A stretch of 64,000 nucleotides of DNA from Astropecten irregularis (Eukaryota > Echinodermata > Asteroidea > Paxillosida > Astropectinidae): the NCBI GenBank assembly GCA_963971285.1, contig OZ020252.1, positions 19,505,662 through 19,569,661 of the forward strand. Reading direction: 5' to 3'. A model generated the notes under the pieces. The model was not told the origin of the DNA. It ran no database searches and worked only from the letters and a program-made list of their open reading frames with translations. This document shows positions 12,801 to 26,400 of this stretch, piece after piece; within the stretch, counting starts at the first letter, position 1, and every line of letters begins with the position of its first letter. The position numbers and the translations under genes were made by a program.

Positions 12801-15800
12801 GCTCATTAAGGGTTCATTCTACTCACAGTGAGCATCAGTCAATATGGGTTCCTTCCACCAGTGACCAGCTTGGGTAAAGATTCTGTACACCTGTCCCTAT
12901 GATGCGCACTTTTAATCTAATCCAACTGATCCATTCTGATTGGCTGATGAAAAGCGTGTGCCAGCCTTAAAGAGGATGTTAAACACTCAACAAACCTCGC
13001 TTTACTTGTTAGAACTAATCCTTAAATAACTTGCCTTGAGAAAACAAAAATTATCTCACACTGAACACAAAAAGATGATTTTTTGATGATTTTTCTCTCA
13101 ACATGCTCAACCCGCAACCCTTTTCTTTAAAAGAAAAGGCTCCCATATCTGACGTCACAAAATCACACAGATTTGTCTGCTGCCTCCTACCGAGCTTGCG
13201 TCAAATGAGTCATTTTTGTTGTTGTTGTACAGGTGACATCCGTATTGAGAACAGTGCTCCATCCAGACAGTCATTCTTCTCTACGCCAGCAGGTAAATTA
13301 AATTAATCAAATCACGGGAAATACCCTGGGAAATTCCCACGATAATAATCACTGCTTAGTACTGCCAACACGCTCCATGTCCTTCCTGAAGTCATTTAAG
13401 AGTCCATGGAGCAATTGTTTAGAAAACCCAGAGGGTTTCAGACAATTGTTGTTGCTTTTTTATCCGGATTTGAAGAAATCCTTAACTTTGATCTATCATT
13501 TCTGGTCTGTGGGTGCTGCTTTTCCATGCATCCTTAAAATCTGAAAACCTAGGGATTACCAAAATCCATTCGTTCAAGTTCGGTATAGCACAGAATGCTT
13601 TATTCACAGTTTTCAGACCATTTTCGGCAAAGAATCCAACTGTGCATATGAGGTTTTGAAAATGTCCTTTAAGGAAGTGGAGAAATGGACAAAGTTGTAC
13701 ATTGGGGTCATTGCTTCTTGATTTGTTTGCCTCTGCAGCTCCGATACCAACCCCACCTCCTCAGGAGACAAAGCCGTCCCCTGAGTCTCCCTCCTCCAAG
13801 GGGACCAAGAGGGTTGCTTGGTCCCGACACGCATCCTTCAATGCCATCTGTGAGGTAGTAGAGAGGGAGAGAAGATCCTATTCCTCCGCTCCCAACAGTC
13901 CAACCAAGGACAGCCCTGATGCCAAGCCGCTGGATAAACCCACAGGTGAGATAACGCCAGAGGCAAACCCGAAACTATCAATATTTCACATTAACGGTAA
14001 CCACTGAAGGAGCTTTGAATTCACAAAGGCTGTTGAAATCATGACTGCCTTGTTGTTATTGTTACTTACCTTCCAACTTGATTTTCTTTATTCCTTTCAG
14101 ATGAAAAGTTCCGGCAAGACTTTGAGGCATTGCGGTCTAAGTACCCGGACCAGATGGCCAAAATCTACGTCAGTGAGAAGCAGACATCCGTAAAACAGGA
14201 AGGCATAAGTGCCACACCCACTAGAGCTTCTCCCAAGGTCTCTGTCCCCGTCTCTAGTCCAAAATGCATTCCAGGGAGCACAGCTGGCCGCGTGCCACTC
14301 AATCCCAAAGTGATAGTTTCTCCGATTCCTGGCTCCCTCCCAGTTAGCAGCCGTCGACGTATGTCTGCCCAAGTCTCGGTGCCCTTATCATTCAATGTCA
14401 TTAAGTCGGTGGTACCAGTAACCAGTGGTTTTGACGCCCTGCCCAATGGCACCATAACGTCCCAGCCATCGTCTCCGGTAATGTCTACGACTGTCTCCAA
14501 CAGCCAGTTTTCCCTACTGACCAACACAGTCAACGCGCTGAACATGGTACTGTGTCAGCCGGACGCAACGCGTCGCAGCAAGCGCACTATCAAACAGCCC
14601 ATCAGCGGTGAGTTTGAGTACCAGCCGGTGGTCAAACGGAGCAAGCTGACGGAGCATGACATGGCCTCTGGTCTCAAGTGCGTCCGGCAGGACCTCAATA
14701 ACCAGATGCAGCCTGGACAAGCCAAGTACCTTAAGATCCCAGTGGAATCGAAGATTCTGCAACAGCCCACTGGCAAACCTGTGCAAACCATCATCATCAG
14801 GAGAGATGTGTCCGTGCTGAATAAAAACTCAAACACCGTGCCAACCTCTGCCGTCGGACAAGGCTTGGAGGGAGGGGCCGAACATCCTCAGGGGACTGTT
14901 ACCACCACCCTGGTACCTGGTTGCTTTGTCAACAGGTCACGGCAACAGGCAAACCCTGTAAATATCACCCCCAATGCGACCCTAGGCCATCCCTCGTCAT
15001 GTGCCACACCACCCTTTGTACCTCAAAACACGTCCCCCACACCACAGCTCAAAGGCTCGCCAGAACTCATATGCCAAGAGAGTCTGAGTGACATTGAAGC
15101 CATCACTTCCTCAGCACAGCTGCCGTTTCATGATGTTCTATTAGAACAATCTTTCCATTGCCTGGGTGAGGAAGACAAGAGCATTCCGCTGATGACATCA
15201 GGGATGACAAACACCAAACAGCAGTCTGATAAAAAAGGTTTGAGTCTTGACATATCAAATGACAGGAAAACAGGCGTTCAAAGAAGCACAAAGGTACGAG
15301 GATAACACAAGACAATTTGCCAAGTTCCGGTCAATTTAATCCAATTTTGACATTCCAAAGTTATCATTTTATTAAATGTTGAAAATAACTCAAGTATTTT
15401 TGTGTTCTTGTTCATTAAAAAAATAATAACTGAACTTTTTTCAAAAAATTACAAAAATATTTGACAACTTATGTTGATGTTTCCATTTTGTTTTGTTGTT
15501 TTTCTCAAAATTTGTGTTCTTATTTTGCACTGGCAAGTTGTTTTTGTTGTGTTGAATCTTATCTTTTGCATGCCTGTTTTTTAAAGAAGTTTGATTAATT
15601 TGTTTCAATAATGTACTCTACCATGTCTTCCAATAATATTTAGTTTAAAAGTATTGAAAATGCTTATTCTTGTTTCTGTTCATCAACCAGTTTCTGGCAA
15701 ACCCTCATTGTCGCAAATTGAGTATTATAGCAGAAAAACTTGCTACCCTCAGTAGAATCTGAAAGGAGAAATGTTACAAAGTTATATTCCTTGTTTTGGA

Positions 15801-17821
15801 TAGGTTTCAGGGAGCATGTCATTGTAGAAGATCAAGTCCATTTTTGTTAAAATGAATGCCTTCCTCTCAAAAAAGTGACAATCCCAGGGGCCAGTAGACT
15901 AACCCAAGGCAGGATGACAATAAAGGCTCTTGGGCTGTTGTGAAATTCATGGCCTGAAAGTCCTGAACAGAGATGCCCCATACAATAATCGAACTGATGT
16001 TGGCCTATCTTTTAGATTCTCTGATTGTCATGTGTAGACTTGGTTGAAAGATCTTTCTGGTTGATCAGTACTGGACGAATTACTAGAGTGTTAGACTTAA
16101 TTCAAGCCACCATCCTAACTTCTCAAGTCCCAACCTTAACCTTCTCATATCATAAATTCCATTTCCAATGCGGGTTCTCAAAGAGCATAGTCTCCATCGG
16201 GAATGGCTTAAGTGTTGTTTACACTTTATTTGTATGTGAAAGCAAAGGCCACCATTTTCAATTCTCAAAAGTTTGAACATTTCTCTTTTTTGCATCTGAG
16301 CATTCAAGACTGTAGGTTAAGATGACTGATGACACCCCCCCCCCCAAAAAAAGCAGCTCATATTAATTTAGTTGAACACTTAATCCTTGTTCACTTTTCA
16401 ATATTTATGGTTTTATGTTTCATTTTCAGGATACTAAACTGCCCACAGAGAACCGTAAAACTAGGAAAAAAGAGCATCATGCAGAACAAAAGCCTGTCAA
16501 GGCACGCAAGAGATCCTCTGTAGCAAGGGCTCTCTATCTGTCCCCTGAATTCAAGAATGCAAGACCGGCCAAGCCATCTGGCAAGGCCTCTATGGACAAT
16601 GCTGGAGAACTAGTGGGCTCAGTTTCAGCTGATGTGCTGAATGAGGTGGAGAGAACCGGAACGAGGGGCAACGGAATGCCGAGGAAAAGAGCTATCGGCA
16701 AGGAGATAAATTGTGATAATGACGACGAGGTCCTGGCTTGGCCGTTACATCGAGAGTCGCGGGAAGCAGCAGAGAGTGTCCCTTCCAAAATCGGGAAGCA
16801 TCTACCAACGGAGGAGTCTTGCCGGAGGCCTCCGAGTGATGCCACCTCATGCAGTTGGTCCCTTCCTTGTTCTCCTGCACCGTCCCTTGTTGCTGACGGG
16901 CACAGTAGTACCTTCTCCCACTTTCACAACGGATCCAAGTCACTTTCGAGACTTGGGGACACAGATCCTTGGTGGCCGTCATCAGGCGTGCCTCTGAGCG
17001 AGCGTAAGCACCCCATATCTTCAGACGCATCTGTCGGATTGGGCGACAGGTGGAGGTTCTCCAGAACAGATGCACTGATGATTCCCCATACTGCGTGTCT
17101 GTCGCCAGTCCAGCATTTCCAGCTTTTTCCATCACCCTCCAGTGACTGTCGCGGCCAAGTGGGCTGCCTCCCAGGATTAGGTCCACACTGCATGTCTAGC
17201 GATCGACTTTCAAGGATCTCACTCCCTTCTGTTAATTCAATCCAGGTGCCCATCAGCTGTAGTTCCCTCACAACCCAGACTGTGACTACGTTTCCAGCAA
17301 GACCTTGTGCCCCGGATTCTTCCCAAAAATATCCTATACATATGATTCATCCAAACCTCACCAACGTCAAGATGTCACCGTTGGGAGGGAGCTTCTTCCG
17401 ACCAATCTCTTGCGGCAGCAACCTGTGCCTTCCCCTCCGGCCGGACCCAAACCCAAACCTGACCAGCCCAATTCTCTGGCAGCAATCTGGGAATACCAGG
17501 TTCTTCAGTCCCATCCCAAGAGTCCTGGCTTCACCCTCACGATCCAGGGCATCGCCGCTCATCAGCCGTCCCCTCTCCCAGTCCACTCCTCTGAGAGGTC
17601 ATCAGTTGCTGCCCAGCTCGCCAGTGACCCCGGCCACGCAGAGTACCAGAGTCACCTTCCAAGGTGGACATCATCGGGAACTCTTCTGCCCCGATGACAG
17701 AAGACCCAGACCCTTTGCAGACATCAGTGGGAATGGTCTGGTGCACATCTCTTGTTCTCCCATCTTGGCAGCCTCTGCTGAGACTGGAAACCATTTCCAG
17801 AATATTTTGGGAAATAATTGA
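9875..17821 (+). CDS. E2F7/8: Atypical E2F transcriptional repressor, E2F7/8-like
   Basis: Eleven coding exons, all in frame: 9875-10473, 10998-11077, 11227-11357, 11630-11804, 12103-12170, 12393-12477, 12598-12741, 13233-13292, 13739-13945, 14101-15293 and 16430-17821. The product is 1377 aa, against about 870-910 for human E2F7 and E2F8. It has two tandem winged-helix DNA-binding domains, the hallmark of atypical E2Fs. The first (about 192-270) contains [14 protein letters not shown] and [14 protein letters not shown]. The second (about 330-428) contains [15 protein letters not shown] and [14 protein letters not shown] then [13 protein letters not shown]. No DP dimerisation partner region is expected in this family. 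A conserved RHASFN block lies near 476-481. The remaining roughly 890 residues are Ser/Pro/Thr-rich, low-complexity and unrecognised; exons 10 and 11 encode most of them. The expected role is nuclear repression of S-phase genes and control of endocycling. Confidence 0.93.
11504..11580. repeat. CACTATAACGAA foldback fragment in E2F7/8 intron 3
   Basis: It contains ACACTGGAATGCCGCTATAA, GGGATGCACAGAT and TTATAGTGGTTATTCGTTAT. It matches the fuller copies at 22668-22823 and 47696-47894. Confidence 0.7.
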
Positions 17822-18094
17822 AGAAAAGTTGTCCCCATGAAATTGCAGAATACAACTTCAAGACTTGAATTTAACAGAGGTCATGGCCTTCGTTGTCCTT
17901 GTTCTTGGCCTTGGTGCCCCTTCAAATATTTCCATAGACATTATGATTTTCCAATGGAAGTGCCCCTTGCAATGGAAAAGTGGCCTTGCCCCTTTCAGAA
18001 CCAAATTCAAGGCCTGAACTGTAGTTCCCTAGTTAATTAATGAAAAAAAGAAACAGATTCAGAATACTTTAAAAAAAATTCTGGAACAGTTTCC

Positions 18095-18100
18095 AATAAA
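18095..18100 (+). terminator. Candidate poly(A) signal for E2F7/8
   Basis: An AATAAA hexamer lies 274 bases after the stop codon. It is the first canonical signal on the sense strand there. Use of this site is unproven. Confidence 0.4.
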
Positions 18101-18453
18101 TCCCAAGGTAAATTTCCACAGTTCCGTGTTCCCATATGATGTAACGCTACAATTCATCAATTTGTTTTTTTTCTTTTTCCTTCCTCATATTGATTTTTTT
18201 ATTTTGTTTTTCATAATTTGCCCTTCTATCCTATATTATATAGTCGTGTATCTTCAAAAAAAATATTAGCTGTAACATTACATTTCTTAAACATTATTTT
18301 TTTAAATGATTTTAATTTTTTTTTATATACGTATTGATATGTTTGATCATCATGAAATATTGAACCGACTTATTCCAATTTGATTTGATTTCTAAGGTGC
18401 ATCTTGAAATCGAAAATGAAAGTCAGCTGAATGGGGCCTCTGATTTTGTTGAA

Positions 18454-18818
18454 AGGTAGTATCATACTTTGGTTTTTGTCAAAGAAATACACATTCATGG
18501 GCAAAAATATCAAGCAAGATACAATAACAGTCATCTGTGAAAAAAAATCATTCCCATATGATGCACATTTTTGTAGAAAACAGTGAAAAATTGCCACAGC
18601 ATTTCTTGAGTCTTTTCTCTTTATTTTTGATCTTTTAAAAGATCAAAAAATGGAATGGTCACTGGTTTTACCCTTAACTGGAAAAATACAGCATTTCAGG
18701 CAGAACAAAATTAACGGTATGTTTCTACGATCACCATCTTTATACCCTGTAAGTTAGAGGTAAATCTGTGAAGATTTCTTTTTTGGTATGCTACCAAAGT
18801 ATGATACTACCTTTAAAA
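18454..18818 (+). mobile_element. Foldback family 1, most intact copy (MITE-like)
   Basis: The element is about 365 bp and non-coding. It has perfect terminal inverted repeats of about 20 bases: AAGGTAGTATCATACTTTGG at the left and CCAAAGTATGATACTACCTT at the right. The right end is followed by TTAA-type sequence and the left is preceded by TTGA. An internal GATCTTTTAAAAGATC palindrome lies at the centre. Related copies are at 1-177, 533-770, 27448-27480, 32255-32520, 43989-44340, 48388-48725 (inverted) and 62786-63145. TTAA-flanked short elements suggest mobilisation by a piggyBac-type transposase; that is inference. Confidence 0.85.
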
Positions 18819-20512
18819 TGATTTATTTTTCGAAGTTGTAAAACAGGGTGTGTGTTTCCTTCCATTTCCCCTGCTTGTCACCAGAAAAACAGATTCCATT
18901 ATTTTGTTATTTTATTCTCCCAATTTGCTATTTTTTTCAATTTGAAAAAGTTTTAAATCATAATTTCTTTTAATTTGAATTAATGAAAGTCAGTTTACTT
19001 TTCAACATGTGTAATTTATTTTGTAAAATTTGTACTTTTAATGAGAACTGTAATTAGCAGAAATTTGAAAAGTATTCAACAAAAATATTTGATTTGATTA
19101 ATGTTTTGGGAAAACTGTAATATTAGTTGTGTACATTTAATGAAGTACATGTAATGACGTGGTGAGAAAGCTAGGCCAATTCAAATTCAGGATGTACACA
19201 TGTACTCATTCTTCCATAGATATAAAAAAAATTATGGAAAGTCAATATGGAAAGTTATATTTCCAATTTGATCTTGTTTTAATTTTGTTAATAATACCTG
19301 GGTAAATAGGCAATTATTCATGAAATAAGTTAAGGTACCCAATAGTTTTTTTTTTATTTCAATAACTTAGTTGTACAGTAATTATAAACAAGTAATGATA
19401 CTTGAACGGCCTACTTGTCTTTTGTTGATGAAAATAAATAAAAGGCTGTTTGGATAAACAGAAAAGTCAATTCGAGAAATTAAAGCTAATTGTGTTTTCT
19501 CCAGCAATTTGTTTTGCCGCCTTTTACTAAAATTAACATAATTATTATGCATGGAAAAATTGACGTACTTGATAGACAAGCATGTACATGTACATTGAAT
19601 TATTTCATATTTTGTCAGTCTCTATGACAGTTGTAGGCCTATCTTAGGAATAATGGAATTTTGATTGACAAAAGGGTTTGCATATTCACAATGGATGAAT
19701 ATCAGAATTAAATTAAATTAAATTAAGTTTTTTTTTGCAGAACAGTGTGGATGATATCGCGCCTTATCACGACGTGCATGCGCAACACAAGTTAGGTCCC
19801 AGAAATGTACACAATGTTGTCTTCTAATTGAGCAAATTGTACTTGGCTTTCATAATGTATTTATTTCCATTAAGTCATAAGAAATAAGAATACATGTATT
19901 GATAAAGCACCAGAGCGGGTAAATGTAAGATATTTCTGCATCAAATACTTGGGGCACTCACCAAGTTCGGTGTACAATATCATTTAATACTGGAACCTAT
20001 TGTTGCATAGGTTTTAACACAATTCAAAACATTTGATCGATTTGCCAACATGTCCTCGTTAACTACAATGGAAATGACATTACAATCAATTAATTGTTCT
20101 TTTTTTTCTGGCAAGTGTTTATTATCAAAAGGAAAACAATGATGAACAACACGTATGAGACAAAATGAAATAAGTGATATTTCAGAATCTGTTTTGTAAC
20201 AAAAGAGTCGTCCATTTAACAAAAATGTTCCATCTGACAGCCCGGAGAAATTGTCTCCCGCCCGAAACTCTTGTGAGGTGACAAAAAATTAACTTAACGA
20301 TTTACCAGCAGTACACTATTGTTTGTTTCATGTGGAAAAACAATGCACACTCCTTTAAAGTTCTCTTCAGAGAGTATCTTCAAAACCCATTGGTCAAAAG
20401 AGATTCCATCAGGCACCATTTCTCAGTTGAATATATTCTGTTAGTCTAGTGCCAATGAAAACCATGAATACATTACAGAAATTTTACTCCAGCACATTCT
20501 ACTGAGGCCTGA

Positions 20513-20635
20513 GGGCCTAATTGTTTCAGCTGCACGTGATCAGTGATCTTGCAGATCCACATCCCATGCAGGATACACTAAAATGGGATCCGGAGCAGCA
20601 GGATCACTGATCTCGCACCTGAAACAAACAGGCCC
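20513..20635. repeat. Foldback family 2 (GGGCCTGTTTGTTTCA)
   Basis: The left end GGGCCTAATTGTTTCAG and the right end CTGAAACAAACAGGCCC are inverted. GATCAGTGATC and GATCACTGATC follow inside, around a core of CACTAAAATGGGATCCGGA. The element is about 120 bp. Other copies are at 29908-30029, 33059-33196 and 36296-36430. Confidence 0.8.
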
Positions 20636-22667
20636 TTTAAATGTTTTCTGGGAAAATTACCAAGATCTGAAAGAGCCAAGAGCACAAATATTTATCCAAG
20701 TTTTCCTCAAATATGAACGAGGATACCAGACAAAAATATAAATTATAACTGACATTTTGACAGGAAATCCATACTGCTTTTTAAAAAATAATTTCGCATT
20801 GAAAAATTGCTCAAACAATTTTCATTCTAAAAATCAATGAAATGACAGAACTGAGAATGATGCCAGACAACTTTGACAGTTTATAGTGGGCGATCAATAT
20901 CTGAAATGTAACATGACATGTGACAGTTTCCCCACTAGTTGTGGGCCACGAGAGAAAATACAAATACATGTATTCATAATTTTAAACAATTCAATTTGAC
21001 TTTAATACACCACATCAAATGCACATGGACTCATGACCCTGCAAATTTGAACGGCAGGCACAAAACCACAATATCACGGGAATACACAGATATTTAATAC
21101 ACAAGCGACTTTGGCATACATAAATCGACAAAACTCCCACATCAATGCAATATCCTTGTAAGTAGCATTAGCTCCAGGTCAAAAAACACTGGTATAGCAT
21201 AGGAACCAAAATATTAAATCCAGACCCAGTACTGCGCTCTGCTCTCTGCATCCAATGTACAAAAACACAAAATTTCAAAAAGTTCCACACAACATCATTA
21301 CACATAACAAAGTGACAGATTACAGTATTACACTTTATAAAAAAACTAATATAAATTGACATCTCTGATACTAAAATCACATAAATAATCATATAAAATC
21401 TCATACAGCACAATATAAACACATTCTTCATAAACGTAATTATCTTTTAAACAAAATCATAGGGTTCTGTGATAAAATCTACAATTAGTCTCTGTATTAA
21501 ATAAACCAAAAGTACATGATTGTCTAAATTTCAGCAATTACTGTAAAAACAAAAGAAAAAAATTGTAATATATGTATAAATATTATTTAAGTTTATTGCA
21601 TGTCATGTTTCTCTGAAGTCTGAAGCACACAATATGCAAATTTGTACTGATTCCAAAACTCCAAGTACCATCCCATAATGGCTATAAAACCATTAGTTTT
21701 CAAACCCAGCTTTTACTTCAGAAACCCTGAAACCCCCAAACAATTCTTTTCGGTTACGGATTTTACTTTGAATACAAGATATCAGTCTCGTGAAAAAAAT
21801 GTAGTCTCTTTTGAACCACTTTCCATCCAGCGTACATGGTTTGACACCATGAAGTGTACACAGTTGGCCTCCATATCCCACATACTTGGAAACACAATTA
21901 TTCTACCCGAGATTTATATCCTAGCCACGGAGGTGTGAAAAGCAACGCTTGATATCCCTAGTATCCATGTGCATGGGCATAGATCCTGGGGGGCTAGGGG
22001 GGTTGCAACCCCCCCCCAGGTTTTCACTTTTTATATTATATAAAAAAATGATTTTGTGCACAAACGTATATGGAAGTACGACCCAGCTACAAGATCAACC
22101 CCCCCCCCCAGGTCTGAGGACGTGTCTACACTACTGTCCATGAGACAAAACAAAAATGATCCAAGTATTCATCCAAGTATTCAAGGCTTCATCCTGAATT
22201 ACGGCAGATTGAGTAACCGTCTAAAACACTGACCCGACCCATGACATATTCCTTTCATTAATTACTCGACTCTTTCAGAGTTAACAACGCACAAACCTCA
22301 GAATACAATAAAATTAGGAATCATATCTTAAATATAATTGATATTCTATCATTCATGTATCAATAAATTAAAACAAAAATTAATCACGGCAAGAAATGAA
22401 TCTCTTAAAAAATTGTCTAGAATATAATTCAATATATTAAATCTGATTCATCATCTGAAAAATAAAGAAATATAATGTATATGTAAAATAAAACGAAAGA
22501 GTAACATATAATAAAATCATTCTTTTTTGTGGCTTAAGTATCACCACTAATAATAGTGAAGTTTGATTAACTGTTTAATATGCGAATAATAATATCTGAA
22601 AGAAGTTAAATAGCTGATATGGAATGACTTATAAAGATAAATATTAATAACTATTAGTACACGGAAC

Positions 22668-22823
22668 GCCACTATAACGAACACTGCTATACCGAACATT
22701 TGGCTATACTGAACATCATCATTGGCTCCCAATTTTCGTGTACAATGCCAGCTGAACATTGTTCACTATAACAAACAATCTCTGTGCATCCCAGTGTGTT
22801 CATTATAGTGGCATTCTACTGTA
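22668..22823. repeat. Foldback family 3 (GGAACGCCACTATAACGAAC)
   Basis: The left end ACGGAACGCCACTATAACGA is mirrored by the right end TTCATTATAGTGGCATTCTA. The interior carries further CTATACCGAACATT-like repeats. Other copies are at 11504-11580 and 47696-47894. Confidence 0.75.
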
Positions 22824-23189
22824 CAGGGTGTACATGTATTTCAGAGATGAATACTAGTGGTGAAAACAGACAGGGAATACATGGCGCTTATTGTTCCCAA
22901 TGAATAAATAGATTGAGTGAAAGATTACATGTGCAGGAGCAAAATGCTCTTTAAAATCAGACGGAATCTTGCTGAGGATTCTCCAACAAGAACCTCTGTT
23001 CATCCACCATGCTCCGACCAGTACAAAGATGAATGGATCCTTACTACATGTACTAGTTTAGCCATCGCGTGTTGACTTACAGTATACTGCATAGGGATAG
23101 AGAAGCTGGACACTGTGTGCTCAATTTCACCAGAAAACACAAAACTGCTCATCAAGTCTGAAGAGCGCAAAGGAGAAAGCGATAACCAT

Positions 23190-23365
23190 TACATGGACTT
23201 TGGTCGGTAACCTGGACTTTTGATTGGTAACCTGCATTTGCAAGCAATATTCAAGTTGGCCTTGGTTGGTAATCTGCTTTTGCAAGCATTATATGGACTT
23301 TAGTCGGTGTCCTGCCTTTGCAAGTAATACTCATTACATGGACTTCTGGTTGGTAACCTGCAGTT
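23190..23365. repeat. Degenerate tandem repeat in probable TMTC1 3' UTR
   Basis: About four diverged units of roughly 45-50 bases recur. Each has ATGGACTTTGGT(C)GGTAA followed by CCTGCATTTGCAAGCAAT. It lies just downstream of the TMTC1 stop codon on the minus strand, so it may be transcribed. Confidence 0.6.
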
Positions 23366-23439
23366 ACCACAAAGCAAACAAAACCTTTGAGTGCTGAGAA
23401 GACATGTTTCCAGTCGAGAACCAGCTAATCTACTCATCA

Positions 23440-26400
23440 TCAAGGATGCTTTTGTTTTTGGAGCTTTTGCTTGGCCCTGTTGAGTTTGGCAATGTTCTGC
23501 TTCAGCGTGTGGTTGTCTGGGTCCAGCTTCAACGCCTCCTGGTAGTGCAAACTGGCGGCGGCAAAGTCCCCCTGGAGATGTAGCATGGCCCCTAGGTTGA
23601 GATGGGCTGAGCTTAGGAGGGGGTTCACTTTGACGGCCTCTCTGTAACTCTGTGAGAAAGATGAACAACTTCTTGTAACAAAAAGAAAATCAACAAACAG
23701 GGGTGCATTCCGCTTGCGCGAACATATATCCGAACATGCTCGCGACGTTTGGGTTACGCTTGGATTTTGAAGTTGAATACACATGCAAAAAATGGCGAAC
23801 ATGTGTTGCGTATTGTATCCATCTTTCATTCAATGTAGTTAGCCAACTTCAGCAAACACATCCTCTACACCGTTAGCTATGGTAGCGAACGTTCCGGTTG
23901 TTTGAAAACAGTGGCGCACCCCAGGACTAGCTCCTTGAGTACTGATAAATTACGTCAAAGTGTACTTTACCTTTTATGTTTTGTAGGTAGTCACTAGTCA
24001 TGGTAGTGGGTAAAATTAACCCTACATAATTATATCATTCGATCAGTTGGTAAACAACTTTTCAGGTTTGCGGATGGCTCATCTAACCCTGAATCCCGAA
24101 GCATCGAATCATGCTTACGACAAATTGAAACTTTCTGCTCATTGATGTGATGTCAAGTCAATTTCCATTAATGCTGCCATTCACAAAGCTGAACCTACCT
24201 GTATGGCCTCTTGATCCCTCTTCAGTTCCTTCAGACAGTTACCAATCTCAAAGAGCAGTCCTGCCTTCTTCCCACTGTCGGCATCTGGCTCCAGCTGGAG
24301 TGCAACCGTTGCGTGCTTCAGGCCCTGGCAGATCCAAGCAAACAAACCATACATTATTGATTCTCTATTAGAAATGGGCTCTAATATATACATGGCACTG
24401 TACTGGGGCCAATTTCATAGAGCTGCTTAAGCACAAAATTTGCTTAATAAGCATGAAAAGTCTTTCCTTGATCGAAACCACTCTTTCGCAGCAGCTTATA
24501 ATTACCTCTCTGTGTTTTCCAGCAAGTGCGTATATGCTGGCCAGTTGACGATGGGCCTCGGAAAACTTGGCGTCCAGACTCAGAGCAAACTGTAATTCAA
24601 GGATGGCCAGATCGACCTGACCAAGAGTTGCCAAAACCTGACCCTGTCGGGATTAGGAAAACAAAAATCATTGACTTAATAGGATTTGGGTCTCTTTAAA
24701 ATCACACATAATTTGTTCCACACTGTTAGCTACACAACATTGCATTGAGCAACTAGATAGTTGATGGTCTTCTATAAAAAGATCAGAGTGGACTTGATTT
24801 GAGAATCCGGTAGGTATGCAACATGCTTTGTTGCATACCTACCACAAGGCCAGAAGGTTGATGCCTCTCTACAAATCCAGTGGTCGATTTCACCAAACTC
24901 ATCATAACTTACTATCAATTGTAGGACTTGCATTGCAGTTAAAAGGATACCATGGGTTATCCTTTGTAACTATAGTTAGAAATGATCGTAGGGTTTCGTA
25001 AAAATCAATCCCAGACCCAATAAAACATGTCAATTCTAATTTCCATATCCTTGTGGTTTTGGACAAACAAATGCAAGTTTTGAACAAACAGACTGCACAG
25101 CAGCAACTCACATAGTGGGTTCTGGTCTCCACACTCTGTGGATTGAGTTCCACTGCTTCTCTGTACGCCTCCTGTGCCAGAGCCAGACGGTTAGTATTGA
25201 AGTACAGCGCCCCCAAGCTCTCCAGGAAACCAGGTCGACGCTCAAGAGATAACGCCCTGCGCAAAAGTAGAAGAACGCGATTCGTTTCACATCAATGAGA
25301 TTTGGAAAATCACGTGGGATCCATGTAATGTTTCCAGTTTGAACAGACTCGCTCTGATTACCTGAGAAACAGATGTTCGGCTCGTTCGGTCTGACCCAGG
25401 CGCCTCAGCAGGCGTGCCAGGTTGCCCATGGTTACGGCGTGATTGGGCTGAAGGCGTAGGCATTCGTCGTACTGTGTTCTGGCATCCTCATAGCGACCTG
25501 TGGATATCATGATGGGATAGTACCAGGAACTCTCATTATGCGTTCAGGCAGACAGTCAGAGGGACAAGGTATTGTCTCAAACCCAAATTACAGGAGTAAA
25601 TTTTAATTAAAAAACAAACAAAGACTGACCTGAATTAGTGAGGAAAGCGCCGTAGTTGTTGCAGTAGTCCCCGTTGGTGGGCTCCAAGGTGATGGCATTT
25701 AAGTAGAGTTGTTCAGCTTCCAGGAGTTGGCCTCTGCCCTCAAGCAAGGATGCCAGGCTGGTGTGAATGTCCGCAAACTCTGGGTCCAGATGAACGGCCC
25801 GACGGAGGAGAGTCTCTGCCACCTCCAGGCGGCCAGTTTTGCTGAAATGGAAGACGAAACCGAAATGGAATCATTTACTTCAATGATGGTGAAATTATGG
25901 TCCAGTCTCCACCTCGCAGCTGCAGCATTCTCCTGAAGACGGCCAGAGCATACTGACCGGAACATCAAGTTAACCTGCTCTTTTCAGAGCCACCCCATGC
26001 TCACAAAAGAGTTTATATATGCCACATGGTGTTACCGCAAATCCTGTTACTTTTGTACTTGCGCCATACATAGCCTTAAATCTAAGATGGTCAAATTGTT
26101 AATGCAGCATCCCAAAATGGAATGCCAGTCGCATAATTTCAGAGAACTGATGAGACTTTGGAGATTACTTTCTTTTTCCTGTTGAAATATGAGAGCTGTC
26201 AAGAGATTTCATTGGAGGCATCCCGCAAGCTAACTTAATCTTGCCTTTGAAAAGCTGGTCTGGTTCATCACTTCTGAAGATATTTTTGGCCCCATTTAGT
26301 GAATATGAACCTAGAACTGAGAAAGATACATGTTGATTTAAAAAAAAGATAAGGCGTTCTTACCTGAGATGATTGCCGAGGTTGAAGTGCGCCCTCACGT

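Larger units (their letters stand above)
17822..23189. other. Gene-free stretch between E2F7/8 and TMTC1
   Basis: It includes the E2F7/8 3' UTR and probably the TMTC1 3' UTR. The rest is AT-rich DNA with the foldback elements at 18454, 20513 and 22668 and a poly-G/poly-C hairpin near 21984-22020 (CCTGGGGGG against CCCCCCCAGG). No exon was recognised. Confidence 0.6.
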
